61,079 nt of DNA from an uncultured Anaerolineales bacterium (GCA_937928795.1 CALFWB010000023.1:1-61079), one strand, 5' to 3'. Shown: positions 33,286 through 42,157, counted from the first letter of the stretch. A program made the numbers and translations. Notes: generated from the letters alone by a model not told the origin.

Positions 33286-35228
33286 GATCGTTTCTCCATT
33301 GGCGATGGGGTTTGATTTTTCAGGTGGGCAACGGGTAAAAACACATGAAAGGTTGTGCCAACGCCAACCTGACTTTCTACTGTGATGCGTCCCTCAAGTT
33401 GTTGGATAATGTCTTTGGTAATTGCCAACCCTAAGCCGGTGCCCTCTGTTACCATTTCTTTGGCATTTGGGGCACGATAGAATTCCGAAAATAGATGGGG
33501 CAGGGCATCCTCTGGAATTCCAATCCCGTTATCCTGAACCGCAATGTGAATTTCACCATCGAGGGGTTGCACTTCAACCGATACTTTCCCTCCATTTGGG
33601 GTATATTTCACCGCATTTGAGATCAAATTGTTGAACACCCGATCCAAACTATCAACCGTTGCCGTGACATAGGTTTTTTCTTCCGGGCACTCACATCTAA
33701 AACAAAGTTCGATGTCTTTCTCTTGGGCTGGAATTTTATAGCGATCGACAACCTTTTCAATAACCTCTTTCAGGGAAATCGGTTGCATTTCGTGGGCAAC
33801 AAATTTGCCCACTTTTCCCGCAGCGAGGTCGAGCAAATCGTCAATCAGCTTCTGGAGGAATTCAATTCTGCGCGTGGCGCGCTCCAAGATTTCCTTCTGC
33901 TGCTCCGAAACCTCACCGGCATAGCCGGCGGTAATTGTGCGTAGCAAGCTGCGAGTGACGCTGACCGGAGAGCGCAGCTCATGGGTAGCGGTATGAATGA
34001 ATTGGCTTTTCATCTTATCCAATTCACTCATGGCTTGATAGGCTATAGCGTTCTCAATGGCAATGCTCCCTTGGGCAGCAATGGCGCTAATGAACTCCTC
34101 ATCTTCCTTGTTAAAACGGTTCTCCTTTACATCATAAACCCGCAAAATCCCCATCGGCCCGCTTTTGCCCATTAAAGGCGCCGATAACATAGACTGGATG
34201 CCTTCTTGGCGAGCTTCCAAAGGGTATTGGAGCAAAGGGCTTTGGGGAGCATTAGGAATATTCACGACCTTCCCTGAGAGGGTTTCCTTTGCCAAAGGGT
34301 TGGTCAAAGCGTCCACAGGGCCCTTATTGATATAGGTTTGACTCAAACCATAGACCGCTACTGGCTCCAAATAGTGACCGCTCTTATCCAACATGCGGAT
34401 GGAGCAAGCCCGCACTCCCATGGCCTTGGCGGTTGTCTCCACCAACCGTTCCAAAACTTGCTTGAGGTCTAAAGTCGATCCGACCACTTTAGAAATATCA
34501 TTGATGGCTTGCAAGCGGATTGTTGCCCGTTGTAAGCCTTCCGTTAGGTGGATGACTTCTGCCTCCCGTCGCCTCAAGCGCTCCTGAATACTCCCAACCA
34601 AGAAGGTGACAAAGATAGCCGTTGTTGAGAAAAAACTCAACACGCCTAACACATAAAGGGGGTTTTGATAAAGGGCAACAGGCAGATAGTTTTGTAAAGG
34701 ATGATGAGCAAGCCAACCGATATATTCAAGAAAAACCGTCCCGCCGACCAGAACGATTGCCAAAACGGAAAGAAGAAAGGCTGTGCGGCGCGGGAAAAAG
34801 ATGGAGGCAATGATGATATGAAAGATAAAATACCAGATCGCCGGGCTTTCCACACCCCCAGAATAATGGAAAAGCAAGGTCATTGCCAACCAATCCAGAG
34901 CGGTCTGCCAGATCGCTAAGGATTGGAAGACCTCTGCAGAAGCTCGCCGTTGTTTGGCGCGCCTTTCGCTGACAAAAAAGAAGGTGTTATAGAGTAAAAT
35001 TGCAACGCCGATGCCAGAGAGTATGGCAATCGGCGCTCCAATTTGAAACAAAGCGTGAACAATCCAAGTTGCAAGGAGGACCCCCGCACCGGCAATCCAG
35101 CGCAGTTTGATTAACCACGAGACGCTGGTGACTAACTCCGCTTCGACCAAATTGCGGGAAATATCCGCCCGACCGACCTCCCTATAAAGACGGTCAAACC
35201 CATTGCCACCGGACTTGGGGAATCCCAT
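33282..35228 (-). CDS. Membrane histidine kinase with GAF domain
   Basis: The 648 residues start with about six transmembrane helices (residues 40-215), with no large extracellular loop. A linker with a coiled coil follows, then a GAF domain at about 250-400 (LERLVETTAKAMGVRACSIR, SMLSAPLMGKSGPMGILRVY). HisKA has TATHELRSPVSVTRS and HATPase has NLISNAVKYTPNGG, DNGIGIPEDALPHLF and GTGLGLAITK. All catalytic motifs are intact. A signal inside the membrane or a cytoplasmic small molecule or redox cue read by GAF would fit the architecture. It sits between a receiver gene and nuoE and overlaps nuoE by 4 bp. Confidence 0.92.
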   Translation of the reverse strand: MGFPKSGGNGFDRLYREVGRADISRNLVEAELVTSVSWLIKLRWIAGAGVLLATWIVHALFQIGAPIAILSGIGVAILLYNTFFFVSERRAKQRRASAEVFQSLAIWQTALDWLAMTLLFHYSGGVESPAIWYFIFHIIIASIFFPRRTAFLLSVLAIVLVGGTVFLEYIGWLAHHPLQNYLPVALYQNPLYVLGVLSFFSTTAIFVTFLVGSIQERLRRREAEVIHLTEGLQRATIRLQAINDISKVVGSTLDLKQVLERLVETTAKAMGVRACSIRMLDKSGHYLEPVAVYGLSQTYINKGPVDALTNPLAKETLSGKVVNIPNAPQSPLLQYPLEARQEGIQSMLSAPLMGKSGPMGILRVYDVKENRFNKEDEEFISAIAAQGSIAIENAIAYQAMSELDKMKSQFIHTATHELRSPVSVTRSLLRTITAGYAGEVSEQQKEILERATRRIEFLQKLIDDLLDLAAGKVGKFVAHEMQPISLKEVIEKVVDRYKIPAQEKDIELCFRCECPEEKTYVTATVDSLDRVFNNLISNAVKYTPNGGKVSVEVQPLDGEIHIAVQDNGIGIPEDALPHLFSEFYRAPNAKEMVTEGTGLGLAITKDIIQQLEGRITVESQVGVGTTFHVFLPVAHLKNQTPSPMEKRS

Positions 35229-35239
35229 CCATCCCTCGG

Positions 35240-35641
35240 TTAATTAGGAAGCAATTCCTTCACCTTTGCCACCAAGACTTCCGGATCAACAGGCTTTTCG
35301 AGGAAAATTTCCACCGGCAAATAATCCGAATCCGGTGCAAACCGCAAAGGTGTGGTGGTATGAATCGCAGTTAACATGATGATGGGAATATCTCGATAGG
35401 CTTTGTATTCCGAATTGGGGTCGGGGCTATGCAACGTGAGGGCAACTTGAAAGCCAGCCGTAGCCGTATCCATCATCACGTCTAAAACGATCAGGTCTGG
35501 ACTCAGTGTCTTGACCAATTCTAGACCTTCTTCAGAGCTTTTTGCTTCACTCACCTGATATCCAGCCGCCTCAAGGGGCAAGCGGACCGTCAAGCGTTGA
35601 TCAGCATCATCGTCAATAATTAAGATGTGTTTTTTGCTCAT
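35240..35641 (-). CDS. Receiver-only response regulator
   Basis: A 133-residue CheY-like receiver: IDDDADQ, phosphoacceptor Asp54 in LIVLDVMMDT, LTA and LEKP. An unusually long loop with a TTPLRFAPDSDYLPVEIF stretch lies between beta4 and beta5. There is no output domain. The start ATG at 35641 shares ATGA with the stop of the hydrogenase maturation protease gene, so translation is coupled. The downstream neighbour (11 bp) is a histidine kinase, its likely partner. Confidence 0.9.
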   Translation of the reverse strand: MSKKHILIIDDDADQRLTVRLPLEAAGYQVSEAKSSEEGLELVKTLSPDLIVLDVMMDTATAGFQVALTLHSPDPNSEYKAYRDIPIIMLTAIHTTTPLRFAPDSDYLPVEIFLEKPVDPEVLVAKVKELLPN

Positions 35642-36132
35642 CTCTCTCTCTTCCATATTTCTTCTAGGATATGTTGAGTAAGTTCAGGGATAGCAGCTTG
35701 GACAGAGGAACTCAGCCCTTCTCTCACCTCTAACACTTCGGGTTCCACTCCATATATGACGATCTCGCCCGGCAATTTTCCCAGCGCTTGGGCGAGTTCC
35801 AACGCGCTAGCAATGCCACCTTCATGTAAGGATAATCCCTGCTCTTCTGCCATCAATTGGACTTCCTCTGGCTTAAATCGCCGCCAAGTGCCGGGTTTTG
35901 CACCCATTTGGACTGCGTCAATCAGGATCACACGCTGCCAACCTTCCATTTTGATGACGAGATCCACCCCATTCAAACCAGCCTCTTCCACAACAACGCC
36001 GGCGGGCAATCTTTCCTGGGCTAAAAGCTCTGCCACACGTACCCCAAGACCATCATCTCCATAGAGCGTATTCCCCACCCCGAGGATTAATGTGTGTTGC
36101 TGCTCTTCTTGCGGAGATGGGTCTTGAGGCAC
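35638..36132 (-). CDS. [NiFe]-hydrogenase maturation endopeptidase (HycI/HyaD family)
   Basis: Cuts the C-terminal peptide off the hydrogenase large subunit once nickel is inserted. Family signatures are LILGVGNTLYGDDGLGVRVA (nickel-binding acid), LIDAVQMG and the histidine in SLHEGGIASALELA. The start is uncertain: GTG at 36132 gives 164 residues and leaves 17 bp after hydA; a longer frame from GTG at 36183 would overlap hydA by 34 bp. Neither has a clear Shine-Dalgarno. It lies directly after hydA, whose C-terminus has a matching cleavable extension. Confidence 0.9.
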   Translation of the reverse strand: MPQDPSPQEEQQHTLILGVGNTLYGDDGLGVRVAELLAQERLPAGVVVEEAGLNGVDLVIKMEGWQRVILIDAVQMGAKPGTWRRFKPEEVQLMAEEQGLSLHEGGIASALELAQALGKLPGEIVIYGVEPEVLEVREGLSSSVQAAIPELTQHILEEIWKRER

Positions 36133-36149
36133 GTTGAACCGCGCAGGGC

Positions 36150-37433
36150 TTAGCTTTGAATTTTTAGGACATGCACGCTGCACGAAATGCAGGGATCATA
36201 AGCCCGCACTAACATCTCCAAATCTAATTGCATTTGCGGCTCAGGCTTGTGCATCACTTTTGGCACCCAGGCGCGCATGTCGTGTTCAAGGTTATTAATG
36301 TTCTGGTTGGTCGGGATGATGCAATTAGCTGCGGTAATGCGTCCATCTTCTCCAATGGCGTAATGATGGATCAGCAAGCCGCGCGGCACTTCTGCAACCC
36401 CTACCCCTTCGCCAGGCATGTGCTTGACCGGGGCTGGCTCTTCGGGCTGAACGCCGCGATTCAACAGTTCCTCAATAATCCGAATCGAGTCTTCGGTGCT
36501 GTGAACGATCTCAACCACCTGAGCAGCCGAATTGAGGAAGGTGTTGGTTACTTTTGGTTTCATGCCTAGGGCTGCTGCGGCTTCTTTGGCTTTCGGGTGC
36601 AGCAGGTCGTAGTTGTTGTTAAAACGAGCCAAAGCGCCGACCATCAGCGACTCGCGCTTATTGCGGGTAAATTTGGCTGTAGAATGGGGCACCATGAATT
36701 CGTTGGTGACTTCTTTATAACGTTCCGGCGGCACTCGCACACCATCGCTGGTAACAATATCGCCATCAATGAAGGCGTACTCGTCTGGCTTACTTAGAGA
36801 GACGTACTCGGTATCCCGCTCGAACTCTGGCCAGGGCAATTTGGAGAACAGCTCTACGGTTGCTTCAACATCCTTGCGCAAGTCGATCAAACGCTGCCGC
36901 ATCGCTTCGAGTTCGGACATTTTCGGGAAGTGAGTAAAACCACCCACAACCATTGCGATTGGGTGCGTATGACGTCCGGTGACCATAGCGCAAAGGTCTC
37001 CGGCTAATTTCTTCATGCGCAAGGCGCGCAGGACAACTTCGGGATGAGACCCAACCAGCGGGATTACGCTTCCAACGCCGAGGAAATCCGGCGCAACCAG
37101 CATATAGACATGCAAAATATGGCTGTCTAGAATTTCTCCGTGAAAGGTAAGTTTGCGCAACAGCCAGCTCTGCTCGCTCAGTTCTACGCCCAGGGCTTTT
37201 TCTGAAGCGCGCAACGAAGCGGTAGCATGGCCGGTGGCGCAGATACCGCAGATGCGACTGGTAATGTGAGAAGCCTCGGTATAGGGTCGGCCGCGCAACA
37301 TCGCTTCAAAGAAACGCGGCGTTTCAACCACCTCAAAGCGGCAATTCTTCAACTCACCATTTTCGACCTCGACAACGATATTACCGTGGCCCTCTACCCG
37401 CGTGACGTGATGGACATCAATTCGTTTATTCAT
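36150..37433 (-). CDS. hydA: [NiFe]-hydrogenase large (alpha) subunit, group 3b type
   Basis: Carries the NiFe active site that interconverts H2 and protons in a cytoplasmic NAD(P)-linked enzyme. The L1 motif is RICGICATGH (Cys62, Cys65, His69); the L2 motif is DPCISCSVH (Cys415, Cys418, His421), followed by only six residues (VLKIQS) that the neighbouring protease should remove. The ATG at 37433 (427 residues) follows AAAGGG and matches the family start (MNKRIDVHHVTRVEGHG). The upstream frame has no support. Gene order hydB-hydG-hydD-hydA is that of sulfhydrogenase-type group 3b enzymes such as Pyrococcus hydrogenase I. Coenzyme preference and sulfur reduction are inferred, not seen. Confidence 0.95.
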   Translation of the reverse strand: MNKRIDVHHVTRVEGHGNIVVEVENGELKNCRFEVVETPRFFEAMLRGRPYTEASHITSRICGICATGHATASLRASEKALGVELSEQSWLLRKLTFHGEILDSHILHVYMLVAPDFLGVGSVIPLVGSHPEVVLRALRMKKLAGDLCAMVTGRHTHPIAMVVGGFTHFPKMSELEAMRQRLIDLRKDVEATVELFSKLPWPEFERDTEYVSLSKPDEYAFIDGDIVTSDGVRVPPERYKEVTNEFMVPHSTAKFTRNKRESLMVGALARFNNNYDLLHPKAKEAAAALGMKPKVTNTFLNSAAQVVEIVHSTEDSIRIIEELLNRGVQPEEPAPVKHMPGEGVGVAEVPRGLLIHHYAIGEDGRITAANCIIPTNQNINNLEHDMRAWVPKVMHKPEPQMQLDLEMLVRAYDPCISCSVHVLKIQS

Positions 37434-37437
37434 AGAA

Positions 37438-38202
37438 CTACCCTTTCTGCAACAATTTCTCACGTACCTGGTAAGTAGTGAACATCGTATAAATCTGCAG
37501 GATGTCGTCCACACTCAAACCAGCTTCTGCGAGTACATCTTTCATCGAGTCTTGGTTCGGGTTGCTAATAAAGCCGCGACAAGCTTCACAAGAGGAACCA
37601 TAAGTCGGGCAGATCGCTCCGCAGCCTGCCCGTGTCACCGGACCTAGACAAACTTTCCCTTTGGTGTAAATGCACACATTTTCTTTGAGACGACACTCTA
37701 CGCAAACGGGGTAGTCAGGAATGGGAGGTTTTTTGCCCAGAAGGAGCGCTTTAACAACGGCGATGAACTCGTTGCGGTCAATTGGGCAGCCCGGAATGGC
37801 AAAATCGACCGGGATCACCGCATCAATCGGGCGGGCATCATAGGTTTCATACCATTCCCACTTGTCACCATACACATATTTGCGCACCTCCTCAAGAGGA
37901 TGTAACCCCTTAAGAGCGTTCACCCCAGCAAGGTGAGCGCAAGTTCCTAGGGCGACCACAACGCTGGCTTGTTCACGAATAGCCTTTAATCGCGCTTCGT
38001 CGCTCTCGCGCGTGCAAGAACCTTCGATAAAAGCGATTTGGTAATCCTGCCCTTTCTCACTCATTGCTTCCCGAAATTGAACGATCTCTACCACGTTTAG
38101 CAATTCGGGATGGTCTTGCAGGGAATCGACCACTGTTAGTTGACAGCCTTCGCAACTGGTGAAGTCGAAAAAGGCAATTTTGGGTTTTCCGTTGGCGCTC
38201 AT
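37438..38202 (-). CDS. hydD: [NiFe]-hydrogenase small (delta) subunit
   Basis: Relays electrons from the NiFe site to the flavin subunit through iron-sulfur clusters. The proximal cluster ligands begin at TSCEGC (Cys17, Cys20) and continue at LGTCAHLAG and IPGCPID. Further cysteines at CVEC, CIYTKGKVC, GCGAICP and SCEAC fit two more [4Fe-4S] clusters. The 254 residues lack a Tat signal, so the enzyme is cytoplasmic. The gene shares ATGA with hydG (overlap of 4) and ends 4 bp before hydA. Confidence 0.95.
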   Translation of the reverse strand: MSANGKPKIAFFDFTSCEGCQLTVVDSLQDHPELLNVVEIVQFREAMSEKGQDYQIAFIEGSCTRESDEARLKAIREQASVVVALGTCAHLAGVNALKGLHPLEEVRKYVYGDKWEWYETYDARPIDAVIPVDFAIPGCPIDRNEFIAVVKALLLGKKPPIPDYPVCVECRLKENVCIYTKGKVCLGPVTRAGCGAICPTYGSSCEACRGFISNPNQDSMKDVLAEAGLSVDDILQIYTMFTTYQVREKLLQKG

Positions 38203-39068
38203 AATGCCTCCTCCAAGCCCTTGATCTCGCGGTAGCTAAAGACCGGGCCCGACTGACACGCATAGATATTATTGATTTGACAGTGGCCGCACTTGCCTAC
38301 CCCACATTTCATCCTTCGTTCAAGGGATAGGTAAATGTTGCCCTCGGAAATTCCTTTTCCAAAGAATTCCATTAGGACAAAGCGATACATCACCGGCGGT
38401 CCACAGGTGATTCCAACCGTATTGCGCGGGTAGATCGAGATATGCTTAAACAACGTTGTGACCACCCCAACATTGCCGCTCCAAGTTTCGTCGCCGCGGT
38501 CAACGGTTACATACAATTCAACATCATCCCGTTCACCCCATGCCTTTAGTTCATCCTTGAACAGCAATTCGCCTGGGTTGCGCGCCCCGTAGAGGATGAT
38601 CACCCGTCCATAGAGGGCGCGTTCGTCCAGAACTTGATTGATCAAGGAGCGCAGCGGGGCTAGTCCAAGCCCACCGGGCACAAAAAGGATATCTTTACCG
38701 CGGAAGTTTTCATAGGGAAAGCCGCGTCCGAAAGGACCACGCAGGCCGATCTTATCTCCCGGCTTAAGACTGTGCAAGGCTGTGGTGACATCACCAACTT
38801 TGCGCACGCACAACTCAAAAGTGCCGTTGCTGCGGCTCGGGGAGCTGCTAATGCTAATCGGCGCCTCGCCAACACCAAAAACCGAAACTTCCATAAACTG
38901 CCCAGGCCGATGGCCTAAGGACATTCCTTTGGGCAGTTCAATGGTGAATACCTTCTCCAACGCTGTCATTGGACGGATATCGGCGATTTCAGCCAGATAA
39001 GGCAAGTAAATATCTTGCTCAATGGTTGGATAAACTTGTGTTTGAGGATAACTCGCTATGGCGACCAT
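38199..39068 (-). CDS. hydG: Hydrogenase FAD/NAD(P)-binding gamma subunit
   Basis: Flavin reductase subunit of 289 residues linking the hydrogenase to NAD(P). It has a ferredoxin-reductase-like FAD domain (HRPGQFMEVS, APISISSSP), an NAD-binding domain (VPGGLGLAPLRSL, GITCGPPVMYRF) and a C-terminal [2Fe-2S] site CGVGKCGHC with a final Cys seven residues on. It resembles dihydroorotate dehydrogenase electron-transfer subunit PyrK; the operon position settles the assignment. It sits 3 bp after hydB and overlaps hydD. Confidence 0.94.
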   Translation of the reverse strand: MVAIASYPQTQVYPTIEQDIYLPYLAEIADIRPMTALEKVFTIELPKGMSLGHRPGQFMEVSVFGVGEAPISISSSPSRSNGTFELCVRKVGDVTTALHSLKPGDKIGLRGPFGRGFPYENFRGKDILFVPGGLGLAPLRSLINQVLDERALYGRVIILYGARNPGELLFKDELKAWGERDDVELYVTVDRGDETWSGNVGVVTTLFKHISIYPRNTVGITCGPPVMYRFVLMEFFGKGISEGNIYLSLERRMKCGVGKCGHCQINNIYACQSGPVFSYREIKGLEEAL

Positions 39069-39071
39069 CTC

Positions 39072-40112
39072 TTAACTCCCAGCTTCCTGTTGTCGGTACA
39101 GCTCGTTAAAGACGCCGACCGGGGTAATATCGACAAGGCAAGCCCGTGCACAACGCCCACAACCAACGCAGCCGAGATGCTTATGGGCATCCAAAATGTA
39201 TTTGCCTTTGCGCATAAAGCGATGACGCTGACGAAGGGCGCGGCTGGCGCGAAAGTTATGCCCGCCCGCCACGGTGGCAAATTCATCGAGCTGGCAAGAA
39301 TCCCACTGGCGCACCCGTTGTCCATCCACAAGGTTTAATTCAACTTCGTCTTTGACATCGAAGCAGAAGCAGGTGGGGCAAACGTTGGTACACGCTGCAC
39401 AGGCTAGGCAACGATCGCCTAGTTCTTGCCACAGAGGGCTTTTCATGTTCAATTCAAGGATGGAGGGCAGTTCGCTGACATCAAAATCTAAGCGATACGG
39501 GAACTTTGGCCATTTGGCACTGATGACAGCGTTTAATTGCTGGATGTCCTCTTTATCTGCTGTCTTCACTGTGGCATACTTGGCTAGAAGTTCCTCTCCC
39601 GCTTTCGTGCCGACATCCACGGCATAGCGATCCCCTAAATCGGTGAGGTGAAGGTCATAACCCTCATCGGCAGTCAGCGTCCCCATGCTCTTGCAGAAAG
39701 AATGCTCGTCACACGGGCTGAGACACTCAATGCTGACAATGATGGTTTTCTTGCGTCGGTTCATATAGTGAACGTCATAATGCCCGCTGGAGAAAACCGT
39801 ATCCAAGAGTTGAATAGCATGGAGATCGCAGGTATGTACTCCCAAAAGGACGGTGGGGGGTGTTTCGGGAGGGTCCTGCAAGACGCCGCCATTCTGACGA
39901 GTGTATTTGAATAACACTTCTTTGGTGGGTAAAAGGAACTTTTTGGGTGGCAGCAGGGTAGTCGGATAATCCATGCATAACTCAGATGGATCGTGGATTT
40001 CCTCGAAGACGTAACTGCCGTTTTTCGGCGTGGGGCCCGCAACCCGGTAATCCGCTAACATACGGGCGACAAAATCCTGAAAAGCTTGTTTAGAAAGAAT
40101 CGTGAGGCTCAC
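39072..40112 (-). CDS. hydB: Hydrogenase [4Fe-4S] beta subunit
   Basis: Electron-transfer subunit of 346 residues at the head of the hyd operon. The C-terminal half has two ferredoxin-like cluster motifs, CLACAACTNVCPTC and CVGCGRCARAC, separated by about 85 residues. The N-terminal half (LLGVHTCDLHAIQLLD, SIECLSPCDEHSFC) is typical of the HydB/4Fe-4S dicluster family. GAGGAG lies before the ATG. It is the first gene of an unbroken minus-strand run of 19 genes down to 21261. The regulatory region just upstream holds a CRP/FNR-like site. Confidence 0.94.
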   Translation of the reverse strand: MSLTILSKQAFQDFVARMLADYRVAGPTPKNGSYVFEEIHDPSELCMDYPTTLLPPKKFLLPTKEVLFKYTRQNGGVLQDPPETPPTVLLGVHTCDLHAIQLLDTVFSSGHYDVHYMNRRKKTIIVSIECLSPCDEHSFCKSMGTLTADEGYDLHLTDLGDRYAVDVGTKAGEELLAKYATVKTADKEDIQQLNAVISAKWPKFPYRLDFDVSELPSILELNMKSPLWQELGDRCLACAACTNVCPTCFCFDVKDEVELNLVDGQRVRQWDSCQLDEFATVAGGHNFRASRALRQRHRFMRKGKYILDAHKHLGCVGCGRCARACLVDITPVGVFNELYRQQEAGS

Positions 40113-40160
40113 ATTTTGCTCCTCTAAGCTAAGATTTGCTCAATCCAATGCCTATTTTTC

Positions 40161-40211
40161 TCCCCTAAATATACTCAAGCCAGAGAGGAATGAATAGTGA
40201 GTTTTGTCACA
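40161..40211 (-). promoter_or_regulatory. hyd operon promoter with CRP/FNR-family operator
   Basis: On the minus strand TGTGACAAAACTCACT (40211-40196) matches the CRP-type pattern TGTGA-N6-TCACA in 9 of 10 fixed positions. A -10-like TATATT follows at 40173-40168, with a poor -35 (TATTCA) at 17 bp. If transcription starts about 7 nt past the -10, the operator centre is near -42, the class II activator position. A weak -35 plus this spacing suggests activator dependence. The regulator is not encoded in the window. Confidence 0.5.
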
Positions 40212-40255
40212 CAATTCTTTGCCAAATTTTCCAATCGGATAGAATAACTCTAATA

Positions 40256-42157
40256 TTAGCTGACGGCTTCAGGCACCGGTTCAAATTGGCTGCGATACAA
40301 TTCCGCATAGAAACCATTTTGCCTAAGAAGGGTTTCGTGGTTTCCTTGTTCGACGATGTTTCCATCTTTCATAACCAAAATCAAGTCGGCATTCCGAATG
40401 GTGGAAAGACGATGGGCGATGATAAAGCTGGTTCGCCCGCGCATCATCTCCTCCATTGCGGCTTGGATGAGCAACTCGGTATGCGTATCTACCGAACTGG
40501 TTGCCTCGTCCAGGATTAACATTTGTGGTTGAATCAAAACGGCTCGCGCAATAGTCATCAATTGTTTTTGCCCTTGGGAGAGGTTCGTCACCTCTTCGTT
40601 CAATACCATGTCATACCCTTCTGGTAAGGTGCGAATGAAATGGTCGATGTTGGCAGCTTGAGCAGCCTGAATTACCTCGGCGTCACTGGCAGCCGGATAA
40701 CCGTAGCGGATGTTCTCCATAATCGTCCCGTTGAACAGCCAAGTGTCCTGCAAGACCATCCCAAAAAGGCAGCGCAGGTCGCCACGCGGGAATTGGCGAA
40801 TATCCACCCCGTCGATCAAGATGGCTCCTTGATCCACATCATAGAAGCGCATGAGCAGTTTCACCAAAGTAGTCTTCCCGGCTCCGGTGGGTCCAACAAT
40901 GGCAACCCGTTGTCCGGCTTGGATTTTTGCCGAGAACCCCCAAATAACGGGTTGATCAGGATGATAGCCGAAATAAACGTTGCGGAACTCGATCTCACCG
41001 CGCACCTCGCGCACAGGCATTATCTTTTGTACATCGGCAAGCTCTTCCTCCTGCGCCAGAAAATCAAATACCCGTTCGGCAGCGGCAGCCGTTTGTTGGA
41101 GCACGTTGGAAATTGTCGCAATCTGGGTAATTGGTTGGTTAAACATGCGCACATATTGAATGAATGCCTGAATATCCCCAACCGTAATCAGGCGGCGCAC
41201 CGCCAACCACCCCCCCAAAATGGTTACAGCTACAAAACCCAGGTTGCCCATAAATCCCATCAGGGGCATCATCACTCCGGAAAAGAACTGGGCTTTCCAC
41301 GCTGCACCATAGAGGCGCGTGTTTAACTCGTCAAACTTGCTTAGGCTTTTCTCTTCCCCATTAAAAATTTTGATCACCTGATGTGCCCCAAACGATTCCT
41401 CAACATGCCCATTCACATGCCCGAGTTCATCTTGTTGCTGGGTAAAATAACGTTGCGAATTCTTGAGGATCACCATCACTAGAGCCAATGAGAGCGGCAC
41501 CGTCACCAGAGCAACCAAGGTCATCATCCAACTGATTGAGAGCATCATCACCAAAACCCCAATGACGGTGGTTAGAGAGGTGATGATCTGGGTGAGACTT
41601 TGATTTAAGGTCTGGTTGATCGTATCGACGTCATTGGTAAGGAACGAGAGCACCTCGCCATGAGTTGTTTTATCGAAATAGTGAAAGGGCAAGCGTTGAA
41701 TCTTGTGCATCACAGCCTTGCGCAAGCGATAGGTGATCTTCAAGGCAACATCCGCCATGATCCAACCCTGCCAGAAGTTCAGCAGTGCTGAGACGCCATA
41801 AAGCCCGAGGGTGATCCATAAAAAACGCTGAATGGCAGCAAAATCAATCCCCCCTCGCCCGGTCATTTGAGCGATCACGCCCTCGAATAGCTCGGTAGTT
41901 GCCATGCCCAGCACTTTTGGCCCATAAATGGACAAGACCGTGGAAATCAACGCCATCCCGACCACCAACGCAACCCACCAGCGATACGCGCCAAGATAGT
42001 CAAGCAGTTTACGCAACGCGCCCTTGAAATCACGCGCTTTTTCTACTCGTCCCATGCCAGCTAGGTGAGGGCGTCCACCAAAAGGACCTCCTCCCCGACC
42101 AGGACCAAACGCAGGGGGCAAATTGCGATCTCGGCTGGAAGCAGGACGGTGGTTCAT
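40256..42157 (-). CDS. ABC exporter half-transporter (canonical ATPase site)
   Basis: Permease-ATPase of the type IV exporter fold, 633 residues: a Gly/Pro/Arg-rich cytoplasmic extension (about 1-45), six transmembrane helices, then the ATPase with Walker A GPTGAGKTT, signature LSQGQ, Walker B LILDEATSS with the catalytic Glu, and the switch His in IAHRLST. It shares ATGA with the partner gene. Together they form a heterodimeric exporter like TM287/288 or LmrCD, probably moving hydrophobic compounds or lipids outward. It is the third gene of the marR-ABC-ABC operon and ends 143 bp before hydB begins. Confidence 0.93.
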   Translation of the reverse strand: MNHRPASSRDRNLPPAFGPGRGGGPFGGRPHLAGMGRVEKARDFKGALRKLLDYLGAYRWWVALVVGMALISTVLSIYGPKVLGMATTELFEGVIAQMTGRGGIDFAAIQRFLWITLGLYGVSALLNFWQGWIMADVALKITYRLRKAVMHKIQRLPFHYFDKTTHGEVLSFLTNDVDTINQTLNQSLTQIITSLTTVIGVLVMMLSISWMMTLVALVTVPLSLALVMVILKNSQRYFTQQQDELGHVNGHVEESFGAHQVIKIFNGEEKSLSKFDELNTRLYGAAWKAQFFSGVMMPLMGFMGNLGFVAVTILGGWLAVRRLITVGDIQAFIQYVRMFNQPITQIATISNVLQQTAAAAERVFDFLAQEEELADVQKIMPVREVRGEIEFRNVYFGYHPDQPVIWGFSAKIQAGQRVAIVGPTGAGKTTLVKLLMRFYDVDQGAILIDGVDIRQFPRGDLRCLFGMVLQDTWLFNGTIMENIRYGYPAASDAEVIQAAQAANIDHFIRTLPEGYDMVLNEEVTNLSQGQKQLMTIARAVLIQPQMLILDEATSSVDTHTELLIQAAMEEMMRGRTSFIIAHRLSTIRNADLILVMKDGNIVEQGNHETLLRQNGFYAELYRSQFEPVPEAVS

